A DNA stretch of 64,000 bases. Origin: Propionispira raffinosivorans DSM 20765. GTDB lineage: Bacteria > Bacillota > Negativicutes > Selenomonadales > Selenomonadaceae. The translations under genes and the position numbers were made by a program. Positions 9,029-17,967 of this stretch are shown one piece after another; the first letter of the stretch is position 1, and each line of letters begins with the position of its first letter. A model generated the notes under the pieces. That model was not told where the DNA came from and did no database searches. It was given only the letters and a program-made list of their open reading frames with translations. The stretch is taken from positions 62,001-126,000 of the forward strand of contig NZ_KB905845.1 in NCBI RefSeq assembly GCF_000381065.1, given 5' to 3'.

Positions 9029-9784
9029 TTACATTTTTTTCGCCCCGGGAAGCATTGACAATTGATGAATAAAGGCCAGCGACTTCAATGGTTTTTCTAG
9101 CAGGTTTTGCAAATAAAGCAGTAATAACGTTTCTGCTAAAACCAAATCTCCTCCGCTTACACTAAAGACCGGCGGCTTAAGCCAATCAAGTTCCCGCAAC
9201 TGATAAATAAACATTCGCAGTTTATCTGAAAATGCATCGGATCCTGGCGACTTGCAGTCACTACATAAAACGCCACGCTGTTCGAGTGAAAAAAATGCAT
9301 CCCCTTTAATCGGTGTACCACAAACGACGCATGTATCAAAATTCAACTGATAACCCGTATAGTCTAAAAATTGATAAGCCACCGCCAGCGCTACAATGCG
9401 AGGATTGTGTTTGGAAAAAGCCGCATAGGCTTGTAATAACTTATCGAATATTTGTGGTTCAGGATGGCGTTCCGGACACAAACCCAAGACCAATTCAGCA
9501 ACAAACGTCGCATACGCCATAGCATCTAAATCTTCGCGCAAAGCCTTAAAGGATAGTTTCATTTCACATTGCCGAACGATATCCAGCCGCTGTCCTTCCC
9601 CCAGCTGCACATCCAAATAACTAAACATTTGCATCCCGCCGGCAAGGGCGCTGCGCGGACGCCTGCAGCCATAAGCGGCTGCTTTTATAATTCCCAAATC
9701 TCTGGAAAAAAGAGTAACCATTTTATCCGCTTCACCCCAATTGTGGACGGATAAAATTATAGCATCTGTCTTATACTGCGCCAT
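9029..9784 (-). CDS. recO: DNA repair protein RecO
   Basis: RecO helps load RecA onto SSB-coated single-stranded DNA in the RecFOR pathway. The N-terminal OB-fold starts with YKTDAIILSVHNWGEADKMV and continues TLFSRDLGIIKAAAYGCRRP, the typical RecO opening. The central helical domain is followed by a zinc-finger-type cluster, CVVCG (about residue 153) and CSDCK (about 174). The 251-residue length is normal. It starts 1 bp after the DUF502 gene stop and has only a weak ribosome binding site, suggesting coupling. Confidence 0.94.
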   Translation of the reverse strand: MAQYKTDAIILSVHNWGEADKMVTLFSRDLGIIKAAAYGCRRPRSALAGGMQMFSYLDVQLGEGQRLDIVRQCEMKLSFKALREDLDAMAYATFVAELVLGLCPERHPEPQIFDKLLQAYAAFSKHNPRIVALAVAYQFLDYTGYQLNFDTCVVCGTPIKGDAFFSLEQRGVLCSDCKSPGSDAFSDKLRMFIYQLRELDWLKPPVFSVSGGDLVLAETLLLLYLQNLLEKPLKSLAFIHQLSMLPGAKKM

Positions 9785-9785
9785 G

Positions 9786-10424
9786 TTATTTTTCTTCTAT
9801 ACCTTTCTTTTCAGCGTTTGCTTCCATATCTTCTACATAATTTTGTTCCGTGCCGTTACTTTTCGGCATCACAGCTCCAGCCGTCAGCATATATTGCAGC
9901 GCCGACTCGCCGCTGATATTCAAATAAACTGCATCTTTTTTCGGAACAAAGATATTGCTTCCCGATGTCATGTTAAGACTCCAGGGAATAAACACGCAGA
10001 TATATTCATCGCCCAGTTGATTTTGCAGCTCTTTGGGTACATCCGCCATAACAAAGCCCATTGCCAAGACCCCGGAATGAGGATACGGCACCATAACAAC
10101 ATGATTGAATAAATTTTTCGATTCAAAAACTGCTGTAGACAAATGCTTAACACCATTATAAATAAGTTTTACAATAGGAATTTTATTCACAAGACTTTCG
10201 CCATAGCCGATTATTTTTTTCAAAACCCAATAAGATGACAGCCAGCCCACGAGAAGAATCATTGCCACAACCGTAATCAACCCTACTCCGGGAAAATAAA
10301 CCGGCAAATAACGGCCAAGAACACCATCCGTAAAAGATAAGATCTCTGTAATAACAAAAATCGTAATAGCCAGCGGTACAATTAAAATCAGTCCATTAAT
10401 AAAATACTTCGATAGTGGTTTCAT
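9786..10424 (-). CDS. DUF502 family membrane protein
   Basis: A two-helix membrane protein. TM1 is FINGLILIVPLAITIFVITEI (first 25 or so residues). TM2 is VGLITVVAMILLVGWLSSYW. The soluble part has DUF502 stretches: GESLVNKIPIVKLIYNGVKH, then VVMVPYPHSGVLAMGFVM and VFIPWSLNMTSGSNIFVPK. Biochemical role unknown. ATG at 10424 (MKPLSKYF) is chosen because GGAG lies 8 bp upstream; an in-frame TTG at 10451 would add nine residues without a better site. It lies between era and recO, the position often taken by small membrane genes in Negativicutes (inference). Confidence 0.88.
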   Translation of the reverse strand: MKPLSKYFINGLILIVPLAITIFVITEILSFTDGVLGRYLPVYFPGVGLITVVAMILLVGWLSSYWVLKKIIGYGESLVNKIPIVKLIYNGVKHLSTAVFESKNLFNHVVMVPYPHSGVLAMGFVMADVPKELQNQLGDEYICVFIPWSLNMTSGSNIFVPKKDAVYLNISGESALQYMLTAGAVMPKSNGTEQNYVEDMEANAEKKGIEEK

Positions 10425-10521
10425 TTGCCCAACTCCATTTTCATCATACAAAATGGGCTATTTCACATGTTTTTACTTATTGACAAATAAAACATATAAA
10501 AACAGCCCAGTCTACTTTATT

Positions 10522-11412
10522 TTATTCGAAACCAAAACTCTTCAGAGCACCATCTCGATTACGCCAGTCTTTTTTGACTTTGACCCAAAGATCCAGATAG
10601 ATTTTCGACCCTAACAATGTTTCAATATCGCGACGTGCCAAGGCACCGATTTCTTTTAAAAGCGTACCTTTTGCACCAATGATGATACCTTTTTGCGAAT
10701 CACGTTCTACGTAAATCGTAGCACGAATATAAACATCCTCATTTGACCGTGTTGTCATTTCATCAACATCCACCGCAATCGCATGCGGTATTTCTTCTCG
10801 GGTTAAAATAAGTACCTTTTCCCGAACAAGTTCCGCAACAATAAGGCGTTCAGGTTGATCTGTAACCATATCGCTTGGGTAATACTGCGGACCTTCTTCT
10901 AAATGTTTTTTGATTTCTACAAGTAAGCCATCTAAATTTGTTTTTTCTTTAGCGGAAATTGGCACAACACCAATGAATGGATATTTTTCTGTATAGCGCG
11001 AAATAATCGGCAAAACTTGCTGTTTTGTAATCTTATCAAGTTTATTGACTACCAAAATAACTGGTTTATTCGTTGCCTGTAAACGTTCTAGAATATATAA
11101 TTCACCTGCACCCAAATCCTCTGTGGCATCAACCACAAATAAAATGACATCCACTTCTTTTAAAGTATTTTCCGCGGCATGCAGCATATATTCGCCTAAT
11201 TTATGTTTTGGCTTATGAATCCCCGGTGTATCGATAAATATAATCTGTGCATCATCTTGCGTCAATACACATAAAATTTTATTTCGTGTTGTCTGTGGTT
11301 TATCGGACATAATGGCAATTTTTTGTCCAATTAAACTATTGATTAATGTTGATTTACCTACATTTGGTCTGCCAATAACCGCAATAAATCCTGATTTATG
11401 AATTTTTTCCAT
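10522..11412 (-). CDS. era: GTPase Era
   Basis: An essential GTPase that binds 16S rRNA and promotes 30S subunit maturation. The G domain shows G1 GRPNVGKS (residues 14-21), G2 in PQTTRNKI, G3 DTPGIHKP, G4 NKLDK and G5 SAKEK. The C-terminal KH domain includes RDSQKGIIIGAKGTLLKEIG. The 296-residue length is normal. AGAGGCGATC precedes the ATG as ribosome binding site. It sits 58 bp downstream of ybeY, a standard pairing. Confidence 0.98.
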   Translation of the reverse strand: MEKIHKSGFIAVIGRPNVGKSTLINSLIGQKIAIMSDKPQTTRNKILCVLTQDDAQIIFIDTPGIHKPKHKLGEYMLHAAENTLKEVDVILFVVDATEDLGAGELYILERLQATNKPVILVVNKLDKITKQQVLPIISRYTEKYPFIGVVPISAKEKTNLDGLLVEIKKHLEEGPQYYPSDMVTDQPERLIVAELVREKVLILTREEIPHAIAVDVDEMTTRSNEDVYIRATIYVERDSQKGIIIGAKGTLLKEIGALARRDIETLLGSKIYLDLWVKVKKDWRNRDGALKSFGFE

Positions 11413-11470
11413 ATGATCGCCTCTTCTTTTTCTTATATTTTAATGAAACATAGCTTTGCTTAGGCTGTAA

Positions 11471-11938
11471 TTAAGATTCACGACCAATCCCCAATTTTGC
11501 CATAACGTAATCTTCTTCTTTTCGCATCTCAGCCCGATCAACTTCTTCCATATGATCATATCCTAAAAGATGCAACATTCCATGCACTGTCAAAAATGCT
11601 ATTTCACGTTCAATACTATGCCCATATTCAGCCGCTTGTTCAGTGGCACGTTCCACCGAAACAATAATATCCCCCAGCATGTTGATACTAGGTCCATCAA
11701 CAATATCCGGTTCCTCCCCTTCATTTAAAGCGAAAGAAAGCACATCCGTCGGACGATCTATATTCCTGTATTTCATATTCAATTCATGAATATACACATT
11801 ATCGGTTAAAGTAACACTTACTTCCGCTGTTTCCAATCCATACAGTTCACCAACTTTAATAATAGCATCTTTAACTATCGTTTCAACCGATGGACTACTT
11901 TTAATTTTTTCTGGATACGTACTGATGATGATTTCCAT
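11471..11938 (-). CDS. ybeY: Endoribonuclease YbeY (rRNA maturation factor)
   Basis: A zinc-dependent single-strand endoribonuclease acting in 16S rRNA 3' processing and ribosome quality control. The catalytic metal motif H-x3-H-x5-H is present as [11 protein letters not shown] near residue 125. Upstream are the family strings [18 protein letters not shown] and [23 protein letters not shown] at 11938 ([10 protein letters not shown]) is preferred, with GAGAGG upstream; a longer frame reaches 11968. Unusually for Firmicutes, phoH and the PgpH-type HD gene are not directly upstream: the next gene is an unrelated Ntn-hydrolase after about 240 bp. Confidence 0.96.
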   Translation of the reverse strand: MEIIISTYPEKIKSSPSVETIVKDAIIKVGELYGLETAEVSVTLTDNVYIHELNMKYRNIDRPTDVLSFALNEGEEPDIVDGPSINMLGDIIVSVERATEQAAEYGHSIEREIAFLTVHGMLHLLGYDHMEEVDRAEMRKEEDYVMAKLGIGRES

Positions 11939-12175
11939 TTCTTTAATTTCCTCTCGACATTTATACAAAAACGCAAAATCATAATAAATTCCAGCATTTT
12001 TGCTCCATTTAACATAGGGATTCTTTCGATAAAATTTTCGTACAACGAAACTTACCCGTACTTTAATTTTACCTTAAAGCAAATAAATGTAAAGTTATAT
12101 TTTTGTAAGCGACCATATCGTATAGTTTCCCAGCTTTATAAAACCATGAAAACGAGTTAAAAACAAAAAAAAATT

Positions 12176-12985
12176 CTATAGTTCACTAAAAAAGCAGCCA
12201 GCTTCATCAAGCAATCGTTCCACGGCCAAACTACGATTGGTTTCAACTAACACCTCATCCCTAAGCGAAATGGACCAAATACGGTTCCAATCACTGCGGA
12301 TTTTAAAATAAACAAATTGCCTTTCAGGATCAAAAACCATACTACATTGCGTTGGATGCTGCGAATGATCCTGTCTTGCCGTTTGCAAAATATGAAATGC
12401 CTGTTCAATTGGGTCACCTAAATTCGCTTTATCCAGTAACTGGTGAACAATGTTATATCGATCTGCTCCCTGACATCGTGCATCGATATCTTGTGAATTT
12501 TTATAGATTGTATTCGCGAAATTTGTCATCACCAGTCTACTGCCCGTTATTTTCTGCTGTTGAAGTTTACCATCCACACACTCCAAAATGCTCGCCTGAC
12601 CCTTGCTGTTGGCATACATGTTATGAACCTGAAAACTTGGCGGCATAAAAAAGCCTTGTGATCCATCAAGCGCCATAATTTCCGTTAGCTTAATCTTCCT
12701 ATATAAATAATCGTGAAATAACTGCATCCCGTTTAACTGCTGATTTGATTGACGAGGCAGAACATTCTTTTTTTTACCAATAAAATGCATTTCCTGCAAA
12801 TTAACAAATTCTCCGGTATCCGTCATTCCAACAAGTGGTGAATATTTTTTAAAATACCGGATATAAAAACAAATAAATTTACCAGAAACGGTCTTTTTTA
12901 AGCAAACTTTCATTTCAATAGGAGCAAAATCAAAATTCATAGCATAAATAGGCCTTTCCCAATAAACTGCAAAACAAGTACACAT
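12176..12985 (-). CDS. Ntn-hydrolase of the choloylglycine hydrolase/penicillin V acylase-like (C59) family
   Basis: The protein starts MCTCFAVYWERPIYAMNFDF, so removal of Met exposes the nucleophile Cys2. An N-x-D pair (NFD) sits where bile salt hydrolases have RNLDW, although the usual preceding Arg is Met here. Further family-like stretches are RLVMTNFANTIY (oxyanion Asn region) and CSMVFDPERQFVYFKIRSDW, then NRIWSISL near the C-terminus. Such enzymes cleave linear amides (bile salts, penicillin V, N-acyl amines). ATG at 12985 is chosen because GGGAGG lies 7 bp upstream and it places Cys at position 2. It diverges from bioY across a BirA-like operator, so a biotin-amide substrate is possible but unproven. 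Confidence 0.75.
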   Translation of the reverse strand: MCTCFAVYWERPIYAMNFDFAPIEMKVCLKKTVSGKFICFYIRYFKKYSPLVGMTDTGEFVNLQEMHFIGKKKNVLPRQSNQQLNGMQLFHDYLYRKIKLTEIMALDGSQGFFMPPSFQVHNMYANSKGQASILECVDGKLQQQKITGSRLVMTNFANTIYKNSQDIDARCQGADRYNIVHQLLDKANLGDPIEQAFHILQTARQDHSQHPTQCSMVFDPERQFVYFKIRSDWNRIWSISLRDEVLVETNRSLAVERLLDEAGCFFSEL

Positions 12986-13005
12986 AAAATATCCTCCCAA
13001 GCAAG

Positions 13006-13037
13006 TCGTTAACCATATAATATATCTTTGTTGACGA
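13006..13037. promoter_or_regulatory. Putative BirA (biotin repressor) operator
   Basis: TCGTTAACC (13006-13014), 14 bp, then TGTTGACGA (13029-13037). This closely matches the Firmicute/proteobacterial BirA pattern TTGTTAACC-N14/15-GGTTAACAA, with 8 of 9 bases in the left half and 6 of 9 in the right. The right half overlaps the -35 box of the bioY promoter, where repressor binding would block RNA polymerase. It lies between divergent genes, so it could affect both. Confidence 0.7.
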
Positions 13038-13059
13038 GATGTAAATAAATCGGTATACT
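13031..13059 (+). promoter_or_regulatory. bioY promoter
   Basis: TTGACG (13031-13036) and TATACT (13054-13059) separated by 17 bp. This leaves a leader of about 38 bp before the bioY ATG at 13104, which has a GAGGAGTG ribosome binding site. Confidence 0.75.
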
Positions 13060-13103
13060 TTATCTCGTACTTATTTTATACAAATGACGAGGAGTGTATC
13101 TTT

Positions 13104-13646
13104 ATGAACCAATCTGCTCTAACCAATTTAATTTATCCTGCATTTTGTGCAGCACTTATATCCGTTATGGGATTCATCTCCATCCCACTGCCATTTAGCC
13201 CTGTACCAATCACAGGGCAAACACTTGCCATCATGCTGACAGGAACCTTATTAAAACCGAAGCTAACCTTTTGGAGTCTCACCATCTATTTATTACTCGG
13301 TGCCGTCGGACTTCCTGTTTTTGCTGGATTCAGTGGTGGAATTGGAGCTTTTACCAGCCCTAGCGGTGGTTATTTAATTAGCTATCTCCCTGGGGCTGTC
13401 TTGATCTCTTTGCTAAAAGGGTCCAGTAATACACTAGCTCGATTAGCTCTGGCAAATCTGCTTGGTGGAATCGGCATCGTTTATCTGATCGGTGTCCCTT
13501 GGCTCGCCTGGATCACCGATATGTCAATGGGCAAAGCACTAAGCGTTGGCTTCCTTCCTTTTATTCTTGGTGACCTTGTGAAATTATGTATGGCTGTCCT
13601 GATTGGTCAAAAACTTCACCGTCATTTAGAACAACTGCATAACTAA
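13104..13646 (+). CDS. bioY: Biotin transporter BioY (ECF S component)
   Basis: The substrate-binding membrane subunit of energy-coupling-factor biotin uptake. Six hydrophobic segments span the 180 residues. Family motifs are present: SIPLPFSPVPITGQTLAIML near residue 26, GAVGLPVFAGFSGGIGAFTSPSGGYL (glycine-rich biotin loop), and FILGDLVKLCMAVLIG near the end. It probably works with shared EcfA/EcfT elsewhere, since no ATPase gene adjoins. The upstream BirA-like operator suggests repression by biotin. A strong terminator follows the stop. Confidence 0.95.
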   Translation: MNQSALTNLIYPAFCAALISVMGFISIPLPFSPVPITGQTLAIMLTGTLLKPKLTFWSLTIYLLLGAVGLPVFAGFSGGIGAFTSPSGGYLISYLPGAVLISLLKGSSNTLARLALANLLGGIGIVYLIGVPWLAWITDMSMGKALSVGFLPFILGDLVKLCMAVLIGQKLHRHLEQLHN

Positions 13647-13701
13647 TAAAGACAGTGAATGCGAGCTATATTCTAAACGATCTCACATTCACTGTCTTTT
13701 T
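13647..13701. terminator. Intrinsic terminator after bioY, probably bidirectional
   Basis: The stem AAGACAGTGAATG-c-GAG pairs with CTC-a-CATTCACTGTCTT around a loop of about 16 nt. It is flanked by T runs (gtctttttatttt) on the plus strand and A-rich sequence on the other side. It separates bioY from the convergent LtaS-like gene. Confidence 0.85.
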
Positions 13702-13726
13702 ATTTTAACATCATATTACCTAATTT

Positions 13727-15646
13727 TTAATGCACTGCACCATATTTCCCCTCTTTATAGAGCGTACTGGCACCTTGATACCACGTAATTGCCTCTTTCA
13801 GCAAATCGGAATCCGGTGCTTGTTTAATATACTCACCAGTTTCATAATTGATTTGATAAAATGAAACTTGTTTTTTTGGTTCTAAGACAATCAATTTATC
13901 GCCTTTCCCATAAGCAATATTCTGGTAGGTACTAATAAAAATGCGTTCCTTATTTTCCGGCAGCTTCATGACATCGTAGCCCATAAACCGTGAAGTATAA
14001 GAAAAATCAAGCAATCCTAGCAAAGTAGGAGCAACATCAATTTGACTCATGAGCCGATCCACGCGCCCCGGTTTGATCAATTGTGGTGCGTAAACGATCA
14101 ATGGAATATGATATTTTTTGATTGGTACTTCTGTATTGCCGGCACTTGATGCCTGATGATCCGCAACAATAACAAAGACTGTATTATTAAACCAAGGATG
14201 TTTTTTGGCCTCAGCTAAAAAATTTCCAATAGCCCAATCTGTATATTTAACCGAACCATTGCGACCGCCTGGAGATGGTATATCAATCCTGCCATCTGGA
14301 TAAATATAAGGACGATGATTTGATGTAGTCATAATCATCTGGAAAGTCTTCTCACCATTGGCATACGCTTTATCAAGGTTTTCAACCGCTTCGCCAAAAA
14401 CAACTTCATCCGCTACACCCCAGACAGTTTCGGTCATGATTTTTTCTTTTGGAATACTCGTACGATCTAGAATCTGATAATTATTCTTTTCATAAAAATC
14501 ATTCATATTATCAAAATAACCATACCCGCCATAAATAAACCAGCTTTTATAATCCCGACTGTTTAGTACCGATCCTAAAGAAAACATATCTGCATTATCA
14601 GGACGACGAACAATCGATTGTCCCGGTGTCGGTGGAATGGATAAAGTAAGCGCCTCAAGGCCTCGAACCGTCCTCGTTCCAGTAGCATAAACTCTAGTAA
14701 ACAGTAGCGAATCCTGCGCAATTTTATCTAAATTGGGCGTCAACCCTTCTTTATTACCAAAAATGCCCAAGTAATCTGAACTCAAACTTTCCACGGTAAT
14801 TACAACAATATTTGGATGTTTTTCCGGTCCCGCCGCCGTTATAACTTTTGTCAAGTCACCTAAATCTGAACTACTATATTGACTGTTGCTTTCCTGTAAC
14901 AGTCCTCTGAGTTCAGGATCAAGTTCTTCTTTCGAAATCGTTTTATAATAACGATCATACTCAAGTTCATTATTACGAAATGCTGATAAAAATTCATAGG
15001 AACCATTACCGGCCAATTCATTATTAAGAACATTGGTACTCACATTTTTCCAATTTGCAGAAACTGCAAAAAATACGAGTATTGGGAATAGTAGAAAAAT
15101 CCCGAGGATACCTAACCTTTTTTTAAACGAAATGCTGGTCGTCCAGCACAAAGATTTTTTCCAAATAAAAAATGTTAGGATACTAGCACAAATCGCCATG
15201 CCACTGAATAATGCTTTAAGTGGATACCCCTCACGAATCATCCCCATTAATTCTTGTGTATAAACTAAATAATCCACGGCTATAAAATTGAATCTAGCCT
15301 GGAATTCAGCCCAAAAATAAAACTCGGTAATCCCCAATAACAACATAACAACCGTCGAAATCCAAATGAAACACGTAAGAATTATTTTATTGCATTTACC
15401 AGCAAAAAAACGTTGTGGCACCAAAGATACATAAAGAATCAATGGCAATAAGGCTTGTCCAATAACGACTAAATCAAAAAAGCCGCCAACAACAAAAACC
15501 TTGCACAATTCCCACGGCGTCGCGACAATCGTATGATAAGAAAATAATGTCAAAGCAACACGCAATACCATTCCTAAAACAAACCATAAAACTCCTGCTG
15601 TTATTACTACTGAAAACCGACCAAATACACTTTTATCAAAATTCAT
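13727..15646 (-). CDS. LtaS-like membrane sulfatase/phosphoglycerol transferase (AlkP superfamily)
   Basis: About 639 residues. The N-terminal membrane part has about five helices (for example VVITAGVLWFVLGMVLRVAL and IILTCFIWISTVVMLLLGIT). The extracellular sulfatase/AlkP domain starts at NIVVITVESLSSDYLG (metal-binding Glu). The Thr nucleophile region is YATGTRTVRGLEALTLS. The last metal site is VFVIVADHQASSAG, where LtaS has a DH pair. LtaS polymerises glycerol phosphate on lipid anchors. In a diderm without classical lipoteichoic acid it may instead transfer phosphoglycerol or another phospho-group to envelope glycans (inference). ATG at 15646 follows GGGGG by 6 bp. It stands alone. Confidence 0.85.
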   Translation of the reverse strand: MNFDKSVFGRFSVVITAGVLWFVLGMVLRVALTLFSYHTIVATPWELCKVFVVGGFFDLVVIGQALLPLILYVSLVPQRFFAGKCNKIILTCFIWISTVVMLLLGITEFYFWAEFQARFNFIAVDYLVYTQELMGMIREGYPLKALFSGMAICASILTFFIWKKSLCWTTSISFKKRLGILGIFLLFPILVFFAVSANWKNVSTNVLNNELAGNGSYEFLSAFRNNELEYDRYYKTISKEELDPELRGLLQESNSQYSSSDLGDLTKVITAAGPEKHPNIVVITVESLSSDYLGIFGNKEGLTPNLDKIAQDSLLFTRVYATGTRTVRGLEALTLSIPPTPGQSIVRRPDNADMFSLGSVLNSRDYKSWFIYGGYGYFDNMNDFYEKNNYQILDRTSIPKEKIMTETVWGVADEVVFGEAVENLDKAYANGEKTFQMIMTTSNHRPYIYPDGRIDIPSPGGRNGSVKYTDWAIGNFLAEAKKHPWFNNTVFVIVADHQASSAGNTEVPIKKYHIPLIVYAPQLIKPGRVDRLMSQIDVAPTLLGLLDFSYTSRFMGYDVMKLPENKERIFISTYQNIAYGKGDKLIVLEPKKQVSFYQINYETGEYIKQAPDSDLLKEAITWYQGASTLYKEGKYGAVH

Positions 15647-15754
15647 CAAAATCCCCCTGTGGTATTAAATCTAAATACTGTACATTGGCAGTATTTTCTA
15701 AAAATAAATAAGACGATTTATTATAGCAAACTTTTATGAAAAACAGCAGAGAAC

Positions 15755-16207
15755 TTATTTATATTCCATTTCATAACCACTTTGCACAAACCCATATTTT
15801 TCATAAATACCTCTGCCTTTTTTAGTGGCTTCTAATGAGATTTTACGAACACCATGTTTTTGTGCCGCTTTAACCAATAAATCTAAAATCTGCGTTGCAA
15901 CACCTTGTTTTCTATATAAAGGAGATGTATACATATTTATAATATAAGCACATTTTCCCGATGGATGGTTGTAGGTTGGCATAATTTCGTAAAAACTGAT
16001 GCCCCCACAGCCAACAAACCCCGTTTCAGTATGTGCCACATATATGACATGCCGCTCATCCGCAAAACAATTTCCATAATATCGTGCTGCTTCTTTTTCC
16101 ACGAGCGACATATCCACCATATCCGAAATTTTATAATCTGTTTGTAGTGCCTCGATGCATATCGTAGTCAATCCAGCCTTATTCGGCTCTATAAATACGC
16201 TTGCCAT
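15755..16207 (-). CDS. GNAT family N-acetyltransferase
   Basis: A 150-residue single-domain GNAT. The acetyl-CoA pyrophosphate loop is in YIINMYTSPLYRKQGVATQI, matching the R/Q-x-x-G-x-G/A motif as RKQGVA. It is followed by the typical LDLLVKAAQKHGVRKISLEA and a C-terminal YEKYGFVQSGYEMEY motif B. The substrate cannot be told. It has no operon partner; the LtaS-like gene lies about 100 bp downstream on the same strand. Confidence 0.88.
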   Translation of the reverse strand: MASVFIEPNKAGLTTICIEALQTDYKISDMVDMSLVEKEAARYYGNCFADERHVIYVAHTETGFVGCGGISFYEIMPTYNHPSGKCAYIINMYTSPLYRKQGVATQILDLLVKAAQKHGVRKISLEATKKGRGIYEKYGFVQSGYEMEYK

Positions 16208-16352
16208 GAATGAATTTCCAACTTTCTTTATCCTTCATAAAAACTTTCTACTACATAAATATGTTGCGATTATTTTTCATCAGGTTGTATTTTTAAATTT
16301 CTATTCAGTGTAACACATTTTTATGCTCAAATGCTTATTTTAAAATTTCATA

Positions 16353-16419
16353 ATATATATAATGTATTAAATAAATGACATCCAGCCTATTAGTCTCCCA
16401 AGCTAAAAGCGGGCATCGC
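16353..16419. repeat. Dispersed palindromic element, family 1, truncated copy 3
   Basis: The left half matches copy 2: atatataatgtattaaataaatgacatccagc against tatatagaatgcattaaagaaattacatccagc at 35404 onward. It then continues agcctattag as in copy 1, and ends with gggcatcg, the start of the conserved centre. The right arm is missing. It lies 24 bp beyond the comM stop codon. Confidence 0.65.
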
Positions 16420-16443
16420 TAAACGAAATAACTATTTTATTTA

Positions 16444-17967
16444 TTATATCTGTATTAGATTATTCCGAAGCTGTACAGCTTCAGCTGCATGGTGATCGGT
16501 AATTTGTTCAGAATGATCTAAATCAGCAATCGTACGTGACACCTTAATAATCCGGTCATATGATCTTGCACTTAGACTCATCTTTTTAAAAACCAACTCT
16601 AAAAGTGATTCTGCTTCGGGAGTCAATGCACAGTGCCGCTTAAGCATCGCGTGACTCATTTGCGCATTACAGAAAATTTTATTTTTTTTGAAGCGATTTA
16701 GCTGCACACAACGTGCTGCCTCAACGCGACTACGAATAACAATCGAAGCTTCTGCTGGTTTTGTTTCTGTTAGTTCTTTATATTCGACGCGAGGTACTTG
16801 AATATGTATATCGATTCGATCTAGCAATGGACCAGATATTTTTTTTGTATATCTTTTTATTTCATTAGCGGTGCAGGAACAAACATGTTCAGAATCTCCA
16901 AGAAATCCGCAAGGACAAGGATTCATGGCAGTGACGAGCATTAGCGATGCAGGAAAGGCGATGGATGCATTGACCCGCGAAATCGTCACCATGCCATCTT
17001 CCAGTGGCTGACGGAGCACTTCCAGTGTCGACTTGCCAAATTCCGGCAGTTCGTCGAGAAAAAGTACCCCATGATGACTCAATGTAACTTCGCCCGGTTT
17101 GGGAATTGTTCCCCCTCCAATCATTCCAGCACTGGATATCGTATGATGGGGACTACGAAATGGCCGATTTGTAATAAGCCCCTCGCTCTGTCTTAAGAGT
17201 CCGGCAATACTATAAATTTTTGTTACTTCTAATGCTTCTTGATTGGACATCGTTGGTAATATAGAACTAACACGTCTGGCCAACATTGTTTTCCCTGCAC
17301 CAGGCGGACCAACCATCAAAATATTATGACCACCGGCAGCGGCTATTTCCAAAGCTCGTTTTGCGACAAATTGTCCTTGAACATCGGCAAAATCTTCGGC
17401 AAAACTATCGATTTCGACTGGATCGGCGATTTTTTTCAAAGCGGGTTCTACTACTTTTTCTCCTGTCAAAAATGCAATCAATTCCGTTAATGTTTCAACA
17501 GCATAAACCGTCAATCCTTCCACCAGCAAAGCTTCATTGATATTTTCTGGAGCCACAAAAATGGTCTTGATTTTCGATTCTTTACAATGAATAGCCATTG
17601 GCAATAGTCCGTGTATGCCACGCAATTTCCCTTCAAGTGATAGTTCTGCGGCAAACATACTATTTTGGCAAATTGTCACAGGAACAATGCCATAGGCTGC
17701 TAATAAACCGATAGCGATAGGTAAATCAAGACCAGAACTATCTTTTTTTATATCAGCTGGAGCTAGATTAATTGTTATTTTTTCTTGCCGCAATTTTACC
17801 CCTGAATTTTTAATCGCCGTTCGGACACGTTCTTTTGATTCCTTGACTGCAGCATCAGGCAAACCGACGATTTCAAAGCCAGGCAGCCCATTGGCTATAT
17901 CTACTTCTACCTGAATAAGAATCCCATTCACACCAAATGTTGTTGAACCATATGTTTGAGCAAACAA
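16444..17967 (-). CDS. comM: YifB/ComM family Mg-chelatase-like AAA ATPase
   Basis: 507 residues. The N-terminal Lon-protease-like fold (ChlI_C) begins MFAQTYGSTTFGVNGILIQV and includes LPDAAVKESKERVRTAIKNS. The AAA+ core shows Walker A VGPPGAGKTML, the family string RPFRSPHHTISSAGMIGGG, and Walker B GVLFLDELPEF. A C-rich insert (MNPCPCGFLGD, then CSCTANEI) and the C-terminal domain follow. In naturally transforming bacteria ComM is a helicase that promotes integration of donor DNA, fitting comEC/comEA elsewhere in the window. The last about 150 codons are duplicated in a broken copy at 26043-26481. This copy appears intact. Confidence 0.93.
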   Translation of the reverse strand: MFAQTYGSTTFGVNGILIQVEVDIANGLPGFEIVGLPDAAVKESKERVRTAIKNSGVKLRQEKITINLAPADIKKDSSGLDLPIAIGLLAAYGIVPVTICQNSMFAAELSLEGKLRGIHGLLPMAIHCKESKIKTIFVAPENINEALLVEGLTVYAVETLTELIAFLTGEKVVEPALKKIADPVEIDSFAEDFADVQGQFVAKRALEIAAAGGHNILMVGPPGAGKTMLARRVSSILPTMSNQEALEVTKIYSIAGLLRQSEGLITNRPFRSPHHTISSAGMIGGGTIPKPGEVTLSHHGVLFLDELPEFGKSTLEVLRQPLEDGMVTISRVNASIAFPASLMLVTAMNPCPCGFLGDSEHVCSCTANEIKRYTKKISGPLLDRIDIHIQVPRVEYKELTETKPAEASIVIRSRVEAARCVQLNRFKKNKIFCNAQMSHAMLKRHCALTPEAESLLELVFKKMSLSARSYDRIIKVSRTIADLDHSEQITDHHAAEAVQLRNNLIQI

